A stretch of DNA of 64,000 bases from Tenacibaculum dicentrarchi. Lineage in GTDB: Bacteria > Bacteroidota > Bacteroidia > Flavobacteriales > Flavobacteriaceae. The notes below the pieces were generated by a model, which worked only from the letters and a program-made list of their open reading frames with translations, was not told the DNA's origin and made no database searches. Of this stretch, positions 1 through 7,963 are shown one piece after another. The position numbers were made by a program, and so were the translations under genes. The stretch lies in contig NZ_OESZ01000012.1 in the NCBI RefSeq assembly GCF_900239345.1, positions 248,001 to 312,000 on the forward strand, in the 5' to 3' direction. How positions within the stretch are numbered: the first letter of the stretch is position 1; each line of letters begins with the position of its first letter.

Positions 1-96
1 GTTAAAAGGTGCTTCTTTATGGTCAACAAATCCATAATTTACATAATTTTTAATAGGCGTTTTCTTATTAATCTTAAGAGCTTGTTTAAATTTCAT
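1..96 (-). CDS. N-terminal fragment of an unrecognised protein (cut by window edge)
   Basis: An open frame starts at an ATG at 96 and runs off the left edge, giving 32 residues that begin MKFKQALKINKKTPIKNYVN. It is rich in Lys and Asn. I do not recognise a family, and no Shine-Dalgarno is visible, which is normal for Bacteroidetes. It follows the retron reverse transcriptase on the same strand, about 200 bases downstream, so it could be a further operon gene or an unrelated neighbour beyond the repeat at 143-229. Whether it is coding at all is uncertain because only the first codons are present. Confidence 0.4.
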   Translation of the reverse strand, partial: MKFKQALKINKKTPIKNYVNYGFVDHKEAPFN

Positions 97-142
97 ATAA
101 AAAACGTTTTATAGTTTATACAGAAAAACAGAAAATCGAATC

Positions 143-229
143 CGTCAACCTGAATTTATTTCAGGTTCGCATTCTGATTTGCCCTAGTTCTACTGTTGAT
201 GCGATGCTGAAATAAATTCAGCATGACGA
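143..229. repeat. Paired palindromic repeat (BIME/REP-like)
   Basis: Two 21-nt hairpins (147-167 and 204-224; 8-bp stems, 5-nt loops) are arranged head to head. The cores CTGAATTTATTTCAG (150-164) and CTGAAATAAATTCAG (207-221) are exact reverse complements, so the whole stretch can also fold into one long hairpin. The base pairs flanking the cores differ between the two units but each unit keeps its own pairing (AACC/GGTT against ATGC/GCAT). It lies just after the retron reverse transcriptase gene and could serve as a bidirectional terminator or mRNA stabiliser. Repeats of this style are common between genes in Flavobacteriaceae. Confidence 0.65.
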
Positions 230-295
230 AATTAAACAGGCTCTAAATAAAGATTAAAAAAGAAAACGCTTATTTTTGATAAATTTTTTAACTCT

Positions 296-1837
296 TTATT
301 TTTTAAATAAAGAACTTATTTTTTTTAAAATCCCAAAATCTTCTTTACTTTCTACTTTAGAAGTTAATTCTGAAACAGCTTTAATTTCTTGAAGTTCATC
401 AATTTTTTTAACATATTTTTCTCGATGACTTTCTTTATAAGAATGTGCTTTCAAAATATCTGCTACTTGACTTTTATATTTAACACCTTTTTCTTTATCT
501 ACTTGATAAATATAATTTGCATATCCATCAATTTCTGCTAAAACATTCAATCCGCCGTTCCATGTTTTACCTGCGATACCTTCTTTTTCAATTTGATATA
601 ACAATGCTCTAAAACGTTTTAATGATTTTTTATTGATATTCAATTTTTCATTCACTACAATACCCGTTACTTCCTGTCGTTGATTTCGCTTCATTATTTT
701 AAGCTTATCAGGGTGTAAATTAAAGTTTTCTTCGGATATAATTTTTTTAGAATATTTTAATATCGCTGTAATGTGTTTAAATTGTGCTTGATTCCCTGAA
801 AAAGTAGTATCATCTACATATCGAGAATAGGCAAAACCATATTTCATAGCCAAACCATCTAATCGATAATCCATTTTACGACATAAAATATTAGTTATCG
901 CAGGGCTACAAGGCGAACCTTGTGGTAAAAAACGTTCTCCTCTTTGTGAAAAATAATTTTCTCCTAATAAAGAAATATCTAAAATTTTAGATTCTGAACA
1001 CAACAATGAAAAAATAACCGCTAATTGTTCTGAATATCCTAATGACTTAAAAACACCTTTTATTCTTTTATAAGTAACCGATGGAAAAAAGTTTTTCAAA
1101 TCTTGATTAATTACAACGGCTTTATCTACATGAGGCTGTGCATTACTAATAATTGATCTTTCTTTTACACAACCATGCGCTTTTTTATGAACAATTACTT
1201 TATTTAAAATATTTTCTAGAATAAAGTGTTGCGCTCTTTTCAAACGAGGCATTGGCGCAGAAATTAAACGATATCCGCCTGATTTTTTAGCAACTTTAAA
1301 ACGTTTGTAGTGTTCAATTTGTGAGTTTTTTCTTGAAAAAGCTAAAAACCGAAGTTCATTTACCGTAATTTTCATAGCCTGAGCCAAATCTTTTACCGAA
1401 TGATAAATTGGTAAACCAGCTTCTTTCAGTCTTACCTCATCTATTTGAGTATCGTTTAACTGATGAGAATAACCAGCACCTAAATAAGTAATATCTTCTT
1501 TTTTGGTCTGCTGCCATTTTTCCGCTTTTTCCTTACGGATTTGTTCTCTTTTAAGCTTAGTTTCTTTTTGTTTTTCTTTTGATAACTTCTTTCGCTCTTT
1601 GTGTTTATTGGCGATAAAAGCATCAGTATCTTTTATTAGTCTTTCCTTTTTTAAAAGTTTTGATAAATCTCCTGATAGAGCATTTTCTTCTTTTAAAAAA
1701 TCGTTTACTTTATCGAAATTCACGTTATCATCACCCCAAAAACCTAATCGTTTCATTTCTGAAAGAATAAATTCATGTTTTGATGATTCTTTAATTTTGT
1801 CGTAAATCTCTTGTTTTCTCGTAGCTGAATTATCCAT
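296..1837 (-). CDS. Retron-type reverse transcriptase with N-terminal extension
   Basis: RNA-directed DNA polymerase that would copy the msd part of the RNA encoded just upstream (1850-2070) into branched msDNA. The palm motifs are clear: motif A with Asp about 246 (NQDLKNFFPSV), the LPQGSPCSP block about 304-312, and YVDD at 340-343 in place of the commoner YADD. Two retron-specific signatures are present: NAQPH (NAxxH) at 232-236 and VTG at 390-392. At 513 aa it is longer than the usual 300-400 aa. Residues 1-130 form an extra N-terminal part with a Lys/Glu-rich probable coiled coil at about 78-112, and the C-terminal tail (about 440-513) is also charged. The start ATG lies 12 nt after the RNA's 3' repeat. 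It ends the operon of the WGR/HEAT and SWIM genes. Group II intron or DGR origin is unlikely: there is no maturase or endonuclease domain, no template repeat, and a retron-type RNA is next door. Confidence 0.93.
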   Translation of the reverse strand: MDNSATRKQEIYDKIKESSKHEFILSEMKRLGFWGDDNVNFDKVNDFLKEENALSGDLSKLLKKERLIKDTDAFIANKHKERKKLSKEKQKETKLKREQIRKEKAEKWQQTKKEDITYLGAGYSHQLNDTQIDEVRLKEAGLPIYHSVKDLAQAMKITVNELRFLAFSRKNSQIEHYKRFKVAKKSGGYRLISAPMPRLKRAQHFILENILNKVIVHKKAHGCVKERSIISNAQPHVDKAVVINQDLKNFFPSVTYKRIKGVFKSLGYSEQLAVIFSLLCSESKILDISLLGENYFSQRGERFLPQGSPCSPAITNILCRKMDYRLDGLAMKYGFAYSRYVDDTTFSGNQAQFKHITAILKYSKKIISEENFNLHPDKLKIMKRNQRQEVTGIVVNEKLNINKKSLKRFRALLYQIEKEGIAGKTWNGGLNVLAEIDGYANYIYQVDKEKGVKYKSQVADILKAHSYKESHREKYVKKIDELQEIKAVSELTSKVESKEDFGILKKISSLFKK

Positions 1838-1849
1838 AAAACAAAAAAA

Positions 1850-2070
1850 GGTAGCAATAAGATATATCTTCGTACAATTCTAAAGACTGAATTGAACAAC
1901 TCCAGTGAAATAGGTACTATAGTGCTATTTCACTTCGAAGAAGTATAACAGGAAATGGCACTATAGTACCTATTTCACAAGTTAAGTTCGAGTCAGTGAC
2001 GCGTTCGGTGTCTGTAAGCTAGATTGGTGATACACCAATCAAATTGCAAGGTCGTTATCTTATTACTACC
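1850..2070 (-). ncRNA. Retron msr-msd non-coding RNA
   Basis: Read on the minus strand, the 221-nt element opens with GGTAGTAATAAGATA (a1, 2070-2056) and closes with TATCTTATTGCTACC (a2, 1864-1850). These pair over 15 bp with one G-U wobble. After a1 comes CCTTGCAA, a plausible site for the branching G, then a perfect 8-bp hairpin GATTGGTG-TAT-CACCAATC (2040-2022) typical of msr, and a weaker hairpin (2012-1998). The msd is a 27-bp stem with one mismatch or wobble (1978-1952 with 1931-1905) around a 20-nt loop that holds a small ACTTC/GAAGT hairpin. A last hairpin (1897-1872) precedes a2. The RNA sits 14 nt after the SWIM gene and 12 nt before the reverse transcriptase start. The msr/msd boundary and branch point are inferred, not proven. 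Confidence 0.88.
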
Positions 2071-2084
2071 AGGGTTTAAATATA

Positions 2085-3716
2085 TTAATTTTTTTTATCA
2101 AAAGCAATTCTTGTGGCTAAAATATGTTCACAAGGTCCTTTTGTCATTTTATTTTGATGATAATAACTACAAACACACTTAGCATCAACAATTTGTAGGT
2201 CGTTGTTAATAAGTACATTTGTTTTATAATTATTACTTACTGTTGCATTTATGTTTATATTACTACCATCTATAGCTGTTTTTAAATTTGAAACAGCTCC
2301 TGACTCCATCAGTTCATAGGCTTTTTTATCAATTTCATTAGAAAAACGTAAGCTATCTAAATCAATTCCATCTTTTTTTAATTCTCTAATTCGATATACA
2401 TTATTCTTTAAATCGTACACTACTTTTCCTGCTTGTGTAAAAGTTTGTAATGATTGTGTTACAATTGTTTTATCTAATCCTAAATCTTTAGCTAAATTAC
2501 TCGGAGTATTTAACCAATCCTTTCGCAATGCTAAATAAATAGTTTGCATGGTAGTAGCAGGAACTTGTCCTCTAGGTGAAAGTAAATCTAAATTAGTTGT
2601 TTGCGTCCAATCATTAGCTGTCCAACCAGATAATCCTAATGTAAAATACATATCATTTGCCAAATGTGCGATATAAAATGACGGCATACCGCTACCCAAT
2701 AAATGAACAGTGAATTTAGTCGTAATTGGCAATAATCGTTCTAAAAGCGTTATTCTTCTTCTTCCCCAAACTCTTATTTCTTTTTCTTCATCACCTTTAT
2801 ATATAGATTGTAAACAAGCCACTTCAATATTCCAAGGTTCAAAAACAGCAATAATAGGTTTACCAGGTTTCAATATATATTTTATCGCCCTTGGACCTTT
2901 CTTTTCTTTGTGTCTTTTTAATACTGCTATAAAATTAGCAATATCCACAGGATGCAAATCAAAAGATACTTTATCACTTGTCATGGCACTACTTACTTGT
3001 AAAAAACCACGAACCCAACTATCTGGTAAATCAATTTTTACTTCTCTATAAGTATCTTCTCCTGTTGTTTTTACATCAAAACCCGTTGGATCTACTTTAA
3101 ACTCTGTTTCTTTATAAGTTCTTATTTTCTGAAACTCATTATATAATTCTTTCGAATAATCAATATTTGTAGTTCCACATTTAAACTCATTTATATTTTT
3201 AAAAACATCATAACCACAAGATAATTTTCCATAAACAGATTCATCTTGACTAAAACACTCAAAAAACACTTGGTCTGGGTGTACTGTAATTACGGGGTCT
3301 AAAACAAACCAAGCAGCATAATCTCGTTTATATAGATAATTAAAATATTTTCGTTGCGCATCATAAAAAGGCTTTGTAATTTCTTCTCTTTTTAGGCGTA
3401 ATTTTTTTAATTTTTCTTGAAGATGATTAATATCTTCTTTTAACCCTGATAATTGAGCTGTTGCTTCGGCAATCCATACCTCTTCCTGACCTTTTAACCA
3501 AGCTAAGTATTCTGTATTATCTTTTGGTTGAAAATTAAAATCGGCAATTACTACATGATGTAAAGCTGAAATAGCCTCTCTAAAAGGAATTTTTTTATCT
3601 AGGCTTCCTACAAAATATGTAGGCTCTCTTAATGTATCAGGAGCAAAACTTACTCCTGTAGATGCCATGGTATTACTAACACTACTATTACCACTATATT
3701 TAAAATTAAACTTCAT
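2085..3716 (-). CDS. Winged-helix / SWIM zinc-finger protein, retron-associated
   Basis: 543 aa. The C-terminal SWIM finger is explicit: CVC at 514-516 and CEH at 529-531 (CxC-x12-CxH), a fold known to bind DNA or protein. About residues 390-445 read as a winged helix (LALRKDWLNTPSNLAKDL, then a turn and a YDLKNNVYRI wing). Residues 85-115 look like a coiled coil. The middle has no motif I can name. The gene lies 14 nt after the WGR/HEAT gene and 14 nt before the retron RNA, so all are probably co-transcribed. In enterobacteria SWIM proteins also sit beside WGR proteins (the yehI/molR-yehQ region), which supports a functional pair. Within a retron the pair most likely acts as effector or sensor of msDNA; that role is inferred. 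Confidence 0.85.
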   Translation of the reverse strand: MKFNFKYSGNSSVSNTMASTGVSFAPDTLREPTYFVGSLDKKIPFREAISALHHVVIADFNFQPKDNTEYLAWLKGQEEVWIAEATAQLSGLKEDINHLQEKLKKLRLKREEITKPFYDAQRKYFNYLYKRDYAAWFVLDPVITVHPDQVFFECFSQDESVYGKLSCGYDVFKNINEFKCGTTNIDYSKELYNEFQKIRTYKETEFKVDPTGFDVKTTGEDTYREVKIDLPDSWVRGFLQVSSAMTSDKVSFDLHPVDIANFIAVLKRHKEKKGPRAIKYILKPGKPIIAVFEPWNIEVACLQSIYKGDEEKEIRVWGRRRITLLERLLPITTKFTVHLLGSGMPSFYIAHLANDMYFTLGLSGWTANDWTQTTNLDLLSPRGQVPATTMQTIYLALRKDWLNTPSNLAKDLGLDKTIVTQSLQTFTQAGKVVYDLKNNVYRIRELKKDGIDLDSLRFSNEIDKKAYELMESGAVSNLKTAIDGSNININATVSNNYKTNVLINNDLQIVDAKCVCSYYHQNKMTKGPCEHILATRIAFDKKN

Positions 3717-3730
3717 TCTTTTTCTTATTC

Positions 3731-6700
3731 TTATTTAATTAATAATGGCACTTCTACATCTGTATGTATTTCAGATATAGTAATTAAAATCTCTATAACT
3801 TTATTTTTATCAATGGCAGTTTTTGTATCTAAAATAGCTGTTAAAACTCTTACGGTCATCTCAGCAATTTCTTTATATTTTTTAGATTGATTTTCTAAAA
3901 AAGAATATACTCTTGTTTTTGTTGCTCTATTGGTATTTATATAAAATAAGGTTGTTTTAAAATAATCTTCTAATTGTAAGATAACTTTAATATTATCTGA
4001 TGCATATCCTTCTAAATAATTGGTTACAAAAAACTGCATATTTTTTGTTGGATGCTCTTGTAAACTAACAAGTAATGGTAATCCTTTTTCTTCTGAAAAA
4101 TGGGTTGTTATTAGGCTTCTACCTAATAGTTGTACTTGTTCTTTTACATGGTCACACACATATAATAGTAATGGTACTGTCCAATTTTCAGCTTCAATAG
4201 ATGTTTTAAAGTAAGCATCCGCCCAATCAATAACATCTTGCCAATTTGTATTAAAAATAGGCAATGCTTCTTCTAATTCGTAATTTACTCTGGCTACGTT
4301 ATTTTTAAAATAATTATGTAATTGTGTTCTTACAGAAAATACATCACTATGTGCTAAACGTACTAATTCAGGCATTTTTAAGTTATTCATATCTACTCTT
4401 CTTTCAAAAAGTGGCGTTCCTAACTTCTGTGCAAATTCATGTTTTGATAAAATTAACGCTATTATTTCATCTTCAGATACAGGCTCTTTTTGAGTTCCAT
4501 AAAATTGTACTAAAATATTAAAACAATTTTGATGTAAACCTTCATACGTTTCATCTTCTATTAAATAAGCTAATAATTTTTTACGTAAATACTCTTTAAA
4601 TTCTTCATCTAAATGAATTAATTTACGAATTGTCGGTTGTATTGCTTTTCTAACTGCTTCATGTTCTGAAAAACAAAATTTAATGATATTTTGTTTATTT
4701 TCTAATAAAAACTCATCAGGAAAATACGCTAAAAGTTCAATACCTGCAGTTCTTAAAATAGCTTCATCTGAAGTAATATATTCTTTATAAGTATCTTTAA
4801 AAAGTTCGTAAACAGATGTAGTATTGTGTTTTGCTAAATTGATTGCAAACAACTGATTTGTCACAAATTTTGAAGCCGATAAACTAATAATATATTGAGC
4901 AGATATTTCACTTAATAATTTTCCAAAAAATGTATTTCCGATTAAATAATTAACTGCGATTAAAAACTCAGCAGTATAATTAGATGATTCATCAAACAAT
5001 GTTATTAAATCATCTATAAATATCGGCGTATTGTACGCTACATTATTTTTATACAAATCACTTAAATAACCAATAACTAAAACCTCATCAGTAAGTAGTA
5101 ATTTGGTTAGTAAAGAAGTGCTCGATAAATACGAAGCTTCATGTTTATCTAACCATTTTATTCCTAATTCAACAGCTTTTTTATTTTTTGAAGATACTAA
5201 AATCAATAGAATTTCTTCAGGAGCTTGGGCTATCGCATATTTTTGTTCTAAAACCTCAGCTATTAAATTTAATACCTTCGGATGATAATGTCGTATTAAT
5301 TTCGCTAGTATTTCTTCGGATAAATTTTCTAAAAAATGTGGATTTTCTTTTATAATTTTCAATGAAAAATCAACTGCAATACTACTTTTTGCATTGACAA
5401 GAATAGACAATACTTCGGATGGTTTTTCATTCCAAACAGCAGGTAAAATATCTTCTCTTATACTGTTATCAGTAAGTTCATCTATATAAAACCATTTATT
5501 ACCTACACATTTAAATCTTGTTGAATTTCCATATAAGATATACATTAAAGCTAAAAATTGATGATATTTAGGGTAACATCTAAATTCTGGTTCATATCCT
5601 GTTTCTCGATTATAAACCCATTCGGTAGTTCTATTTTCAGGAGCAGTATCTTCTTTATCATTTAAGGAACATAATAATTCTTTAGCATATTCAATATATG
5701 CTTCTTGATTATCTGTACTTAAAGTATATACTTTCTGATAGGTATTTTTATTAAAATAGTTTTTGGTTTTTCCTGAAAAAGCAATTCTCGGATTTGGTTT
5801 TTTCTTTTCTTCGGATGCTTCTACCCAATCATATTCATCATTTATATATGGGAAATCAGAACTGTAAGTTCCGTTACTAATAGCAATTCGTTTAGATACT
5901 AAAGCAAAAAATTGAGTGTCATTTGTTGCATAAGCTGTTCGATAAATATAGCGTACAGATTTAAAAGTATCTACTTTTAACGGAATTTCTTCTATTACTT
6001 CCAATAACTCCAATCTTAATTTTTCGTTATTAAAGGAATAAATATAAACATAAAATAATAGCATCGGATTTTTCGGGTTCTCTCCTAAAATTTCTGCTAA
6101 AAGTCGTGTTTTTAAAGAATCTAATTTTACTTTTGTAATATATTTTCTAGCTTCATTTTGTACCGTTTCTATATCCGAAGTATTTCCATATTTCAAAATA
6201 TAAGCTACGGAAACTCTTCCTCCAATTGTATTAAAAGTATCTTTTTTGAATATTTTAATTGCATCTTCAACATAATTTGATTCATTAAAATCAATTAATA
6301 CTGATAACGCGTTATACTGTTCAAACTTATCTGATGAATGAATAAATTGAGCGATTAATGGTATTGCTTCTTTTATTTTTAAAACACCTACTCTATTTAT
6401 AATTCTAGCTACTTTCCAATTTCTGGTATAAGTTCCTTTTAAAGCTTGATTTAGATACTTTAAAATAGTATCTTTTCGTGTAGTACTTTTTTCTTCTTTC
6501 TTCGGATTTTCAACTTGTTTTTTTTCTGATAAATTTGCTTCTGAATACCCTTTCTTTTCTTTACTTCCGACTAATTTATTAAAGATTTTCTCAGCTTCTT
6601 CATAAGATACAGGAAAAACAGTTTTAGTGCCTTCTCTTAAACTCGCACCTCTTTTTCCATATCTAAAGTTTACTATAAATAAATCTTGACTTTCACATAA

Positions 6701-6769
6701 GTCAACTTCATAAACTTTGTCTGATTTTTCATCTGAAAAATATAATTTCTTTTGTTTGATTAATTTCAA
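3731..6769 (-). CDS. WGR-domain + HEAT/ARM-repeat protein, retron-associated
   Basis: 1012 aa. Residues 1-75 form a WGR-type domain (YEVDL..., FIVNFRYGKRGA with YGKRG at the WGR position, then a helix), a nucleic-acid-binding module known from PARPs and MolR-like bacterial proteins. A charged linker (about 68-100) follows, then long helical repeats of HEAT/ARM type to the C-terminus, interrupted at about 305-425 by an aromatic-rich insert. No PARP, nuclease or ATPase motif is visible. It is the first gene of the retron operon; an AT-rich stretch with TATATTTA (6799-6792) is a weak promoter candidate. MolR-like proteins share this layout, but here the linkage to a SWIM gene, a retron RNA and a reverse transcriptase points to defence. 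As far as I recall, published retron schemes include a type with ARM/HEAT and winged-helix SWIM partners, which this would fit. Confidence 0.85.
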   Translation of the reverse strand: MKLIKQKKLYFSDEKSDKVYEVDLCESQDLFIVNFRYGKRGASLREGTKTVFPVSYEEAEKIFNKLVGSKEKKGYSEANLSEKKQVENPKKEEKSTTRKDTILKYLNQALKGTYTRNWKVARIINRVGVLKIKEAIPLIAQFIHSSDKFEQYNALSVLIDFNESNYVEDAIKIFKKDTFNTIGGRVSVAYILKYGNTSDIETVQNEARKYITKVKLDSLKTRLLAEILGENPKNPMLLFYVYIYSFNNEKLRLELLEVIEEIPLKVDTFKSVRYIYRTAYATNDTQFFALVSKRIAISNGTYSSDFPYINDEYDWVEASEEKKKPNPRIAFSGKTKNYFNKNTYQKVYTLSTDNQEAYIEYAKELLCSLNDKEDTAPENRTTEWVYNRETGYEPEFRCYPKYHQFLALMYILYGNSTRFKCVGNKWFYIDELTDNSIREDILPAVWNEKPSEVLSILVNAKSSIAVDFSLKIIKENPHFLENLSEEILAKLIRHYHPKVLNLIAEVLEQKYAIAQAPEEILLILVSSKNKKAVELGIKWLDKHEASYLSSTSLLTKLLLTDEVLVIGYLSDLYKNNVAYNTPIFIDDLITLFDESSNYTAEFLIAVNYLIGNTFFGKLLSEISAQYIISLSASKFVTNQLFAINLAKHNTTSVYELFKDTYKEYITSDEAILRTAGIELLAYFPDEFLLENKQNIIKFCFSEHEAVRKAIQPTIRKLIHLDEEFKEYLRKKLLAYLIEDETYEGLHQNCFNILVQFYGTQKEPVSEDEIIALILSKHEFAQKLGTPLFERRVDMNNLKMPELVRLAHSDVFSVRTQLHNYFKNNVARVNYELEEALPIFNTNWQDVIDWADAYFKTSIEAENWTVPLLLYVCDHVKEQVQLLGRSLITTHFSEEKGLPLLVSLQEHPTKNMQFFVTNYLEGYASDNIKVILQLEDYFKTTLFYINTNRATKTRVYSFLENQSKKYKEIAEMTVRVLTAILDTKTAIDKNKVIEILITISEIHTDVEVPLLIK

Positions 6770-6838
6770 GGCGTAGATTTTTTTAAGACCTTAAATATAT
6801 AAATTTTATTAGAAAATAATCACCTATTTGTTGTTTTT

Positions 6839-6876
6839 AACACGTATTTATATTTTTCATAAAGTAAATACGTGTT
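6839..6876. terminator. Strong hairpin between thiamine and retron operons
   Basis: A perfect 12-bp stem AACACGTATTTA / TAAATACGTGTT with a 14-nt loop. A T-run follows on the plus strand (AATTTTTTAATT), while the minus strand, on which both flanking operons are read, has no U-tract after the stem. It may therefore stop antisense transcription, or end the thiF transcript in a factor-assisted way. Confidence 0.5.
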
Positions 6877-6882
6877 AATTTT

Positions 6883-7938
6883 TTAATTCAAACCATTTTT
6901 AAGATTTATTAAAATAGCTTCTTTTAAAGAGTCTTCTAAAAAAGAGATAGCTCTTTTACTTCTAATACCCGATTTACAATACACAATTACAGGTTTCGTG
7001 GTATCAATTTCATTTAATCGCTCTGGTAAATCTACTAAACGAATATGCTGTCCTCCAATATGGTGTTGCTCTCTTTCCCAATCTTCACGAACATCTAAAA
7101 GATTATATTTTAATAAATCAGCTTGTAATTCTTCTAATGTTATTTCGTTATCAGCTTCAATAATTCCACAGAAAAAATCATAATTTTCTTCTAATTTTGT
7201 AATTGATTTTTCTGGAGTTTTTTCAAAATTCAATAGCATTTGACGCATTGTTAAGGTATCATACATCAATAATTTATTGGCTAAAACATCGCCTATTTCA
7301 CAAATTATTTTAATCGCTTCATTAGCTTGTAAACTACCTATAATACCAGGTAAAACACCTAAAACACCTATTTGCGAACAATTTGGTGATTCATCTGGTT
7401 TTGGTGGCGTAGGATATAAACAGCGATAACTCGCACTTCCTTTGTAATTAAATACGCTTACTTGTCCTTCAAACTTAAAAATTGCACCATATACTAACGG
7501 TTTGTTTGTTATTACCGCAGCATCATTTGTTAAATAACGAGTTGAAAAATTATCACTTCCATCTACAATAACATCATATTCTTCAAATAATGAAATAGCA
7601 TTTAATCGTGTTAATTGTTCTTTATAAACATTAAACTTAACAAACGGGTTTAACTTTGATAATCGATTTTTAGCAGTTTCTGCTTTTGAAAATCCAATAT
7701 CATCAACAGTATATAAAATTTGACGTTGTAAATTACTTTGCGAAACTTTATCATCATCAATAATACCAATTGTACCAACTCCTGCAGCTGTTAAGTATTG
7801 TAATACAGGACAGCCTAAACCTCCTGCTCCAATTACCAAAACTTTTGATTTTTTGAGTTTTAATTGTCCTTTCTCGCCAATTTTTTCTAAAATAAGATGA
7901 CGGTTATATTGTTTTTGTTCTTCTTTTGTTAAGTTCAT
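6883..7938 (-). CDS. thiF: ThiF/MoeB-type adenylyltransferase with C-terminal rhodanese domain
   Basis: 351 aa. E1-like enzyme that adenylates the C-terminal Gly-Gly of the sulfur carrier ThiS in thiazole synthesis. The N-terminal half has the Rossmann motif GAGGLGCPVLQYL (about 37-49) and the ATP-site RQILY and DGSDNFSTRYL blocks. The C-terminal part (about 262-351) is a rhodanese domain with active-site loop VIVYCKSGIRSKR, which would supply persulfide sulfur. Fusion of MoeB-like and rhodanese parts is common, and this protein could also serve MoaD in molybdopterin synthesis; its place as last gene of the thiamine operon favours ThiF. It follows thiH by 25 nt. Confidence 0.9.
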   Translation of the reverse strand: MNLTKEEQKQYNRHLILEKIGEKGQLKLKKSKVLVIGAGGLGCPVLQYLTAAGVGTIGIIDDDKVSQSNLQRQILYTVDDIGFSKAETAKNRLSKLNPFVKFNVYKEQLTRLNAISLFEEYDVIVDGSDNFSTRYLTNDAAVITNKPLVYGAIFKFEGQVSVFNYKGSASYRCLYPTPPKPDESPNCSQIGVLGVLPGIIGSLQANEAIKIICEIGDVLANKLLMYDTLTMRQMLLNFEKTPEKSITKLEENYDFFCGIIEADNEITLEELQADLLKYNLLDVREDWEREQHHIGGQHIRLVDLPERLNEIDTTKPVIVYCKSGIRSKRAISFLEDSLKEAILINLKNGLN

Positions 7939-7963
7939 TTTACTTTTTTAGATATAAAATAAA

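Noticed and set aside
143..229. CRISPR repeat pair
   Set aside because: Only two units in opposite orientation and no spacer series.
1503..1805. Plus-strand open frame of 100 codons opposite the reverse transcriptase
   Set aside because: Antisense to the Lys/Glu-rich coiled coil, which by codon bias leaves open Ser/Phe/Leu-rich frames. No independent signals.
296..1837. Group II intron or diversity-generating retroelement RT
   Set aside because: No maturase/endonuclease domain, no template or variable repeats, and retron motifs plus msr-msd RNA are present.
3731..6769. Bacterial PARP because of the WGR domain
   Set aside because: No ADP-ribosyltransferase catalytic part; the rest is helical repeats.
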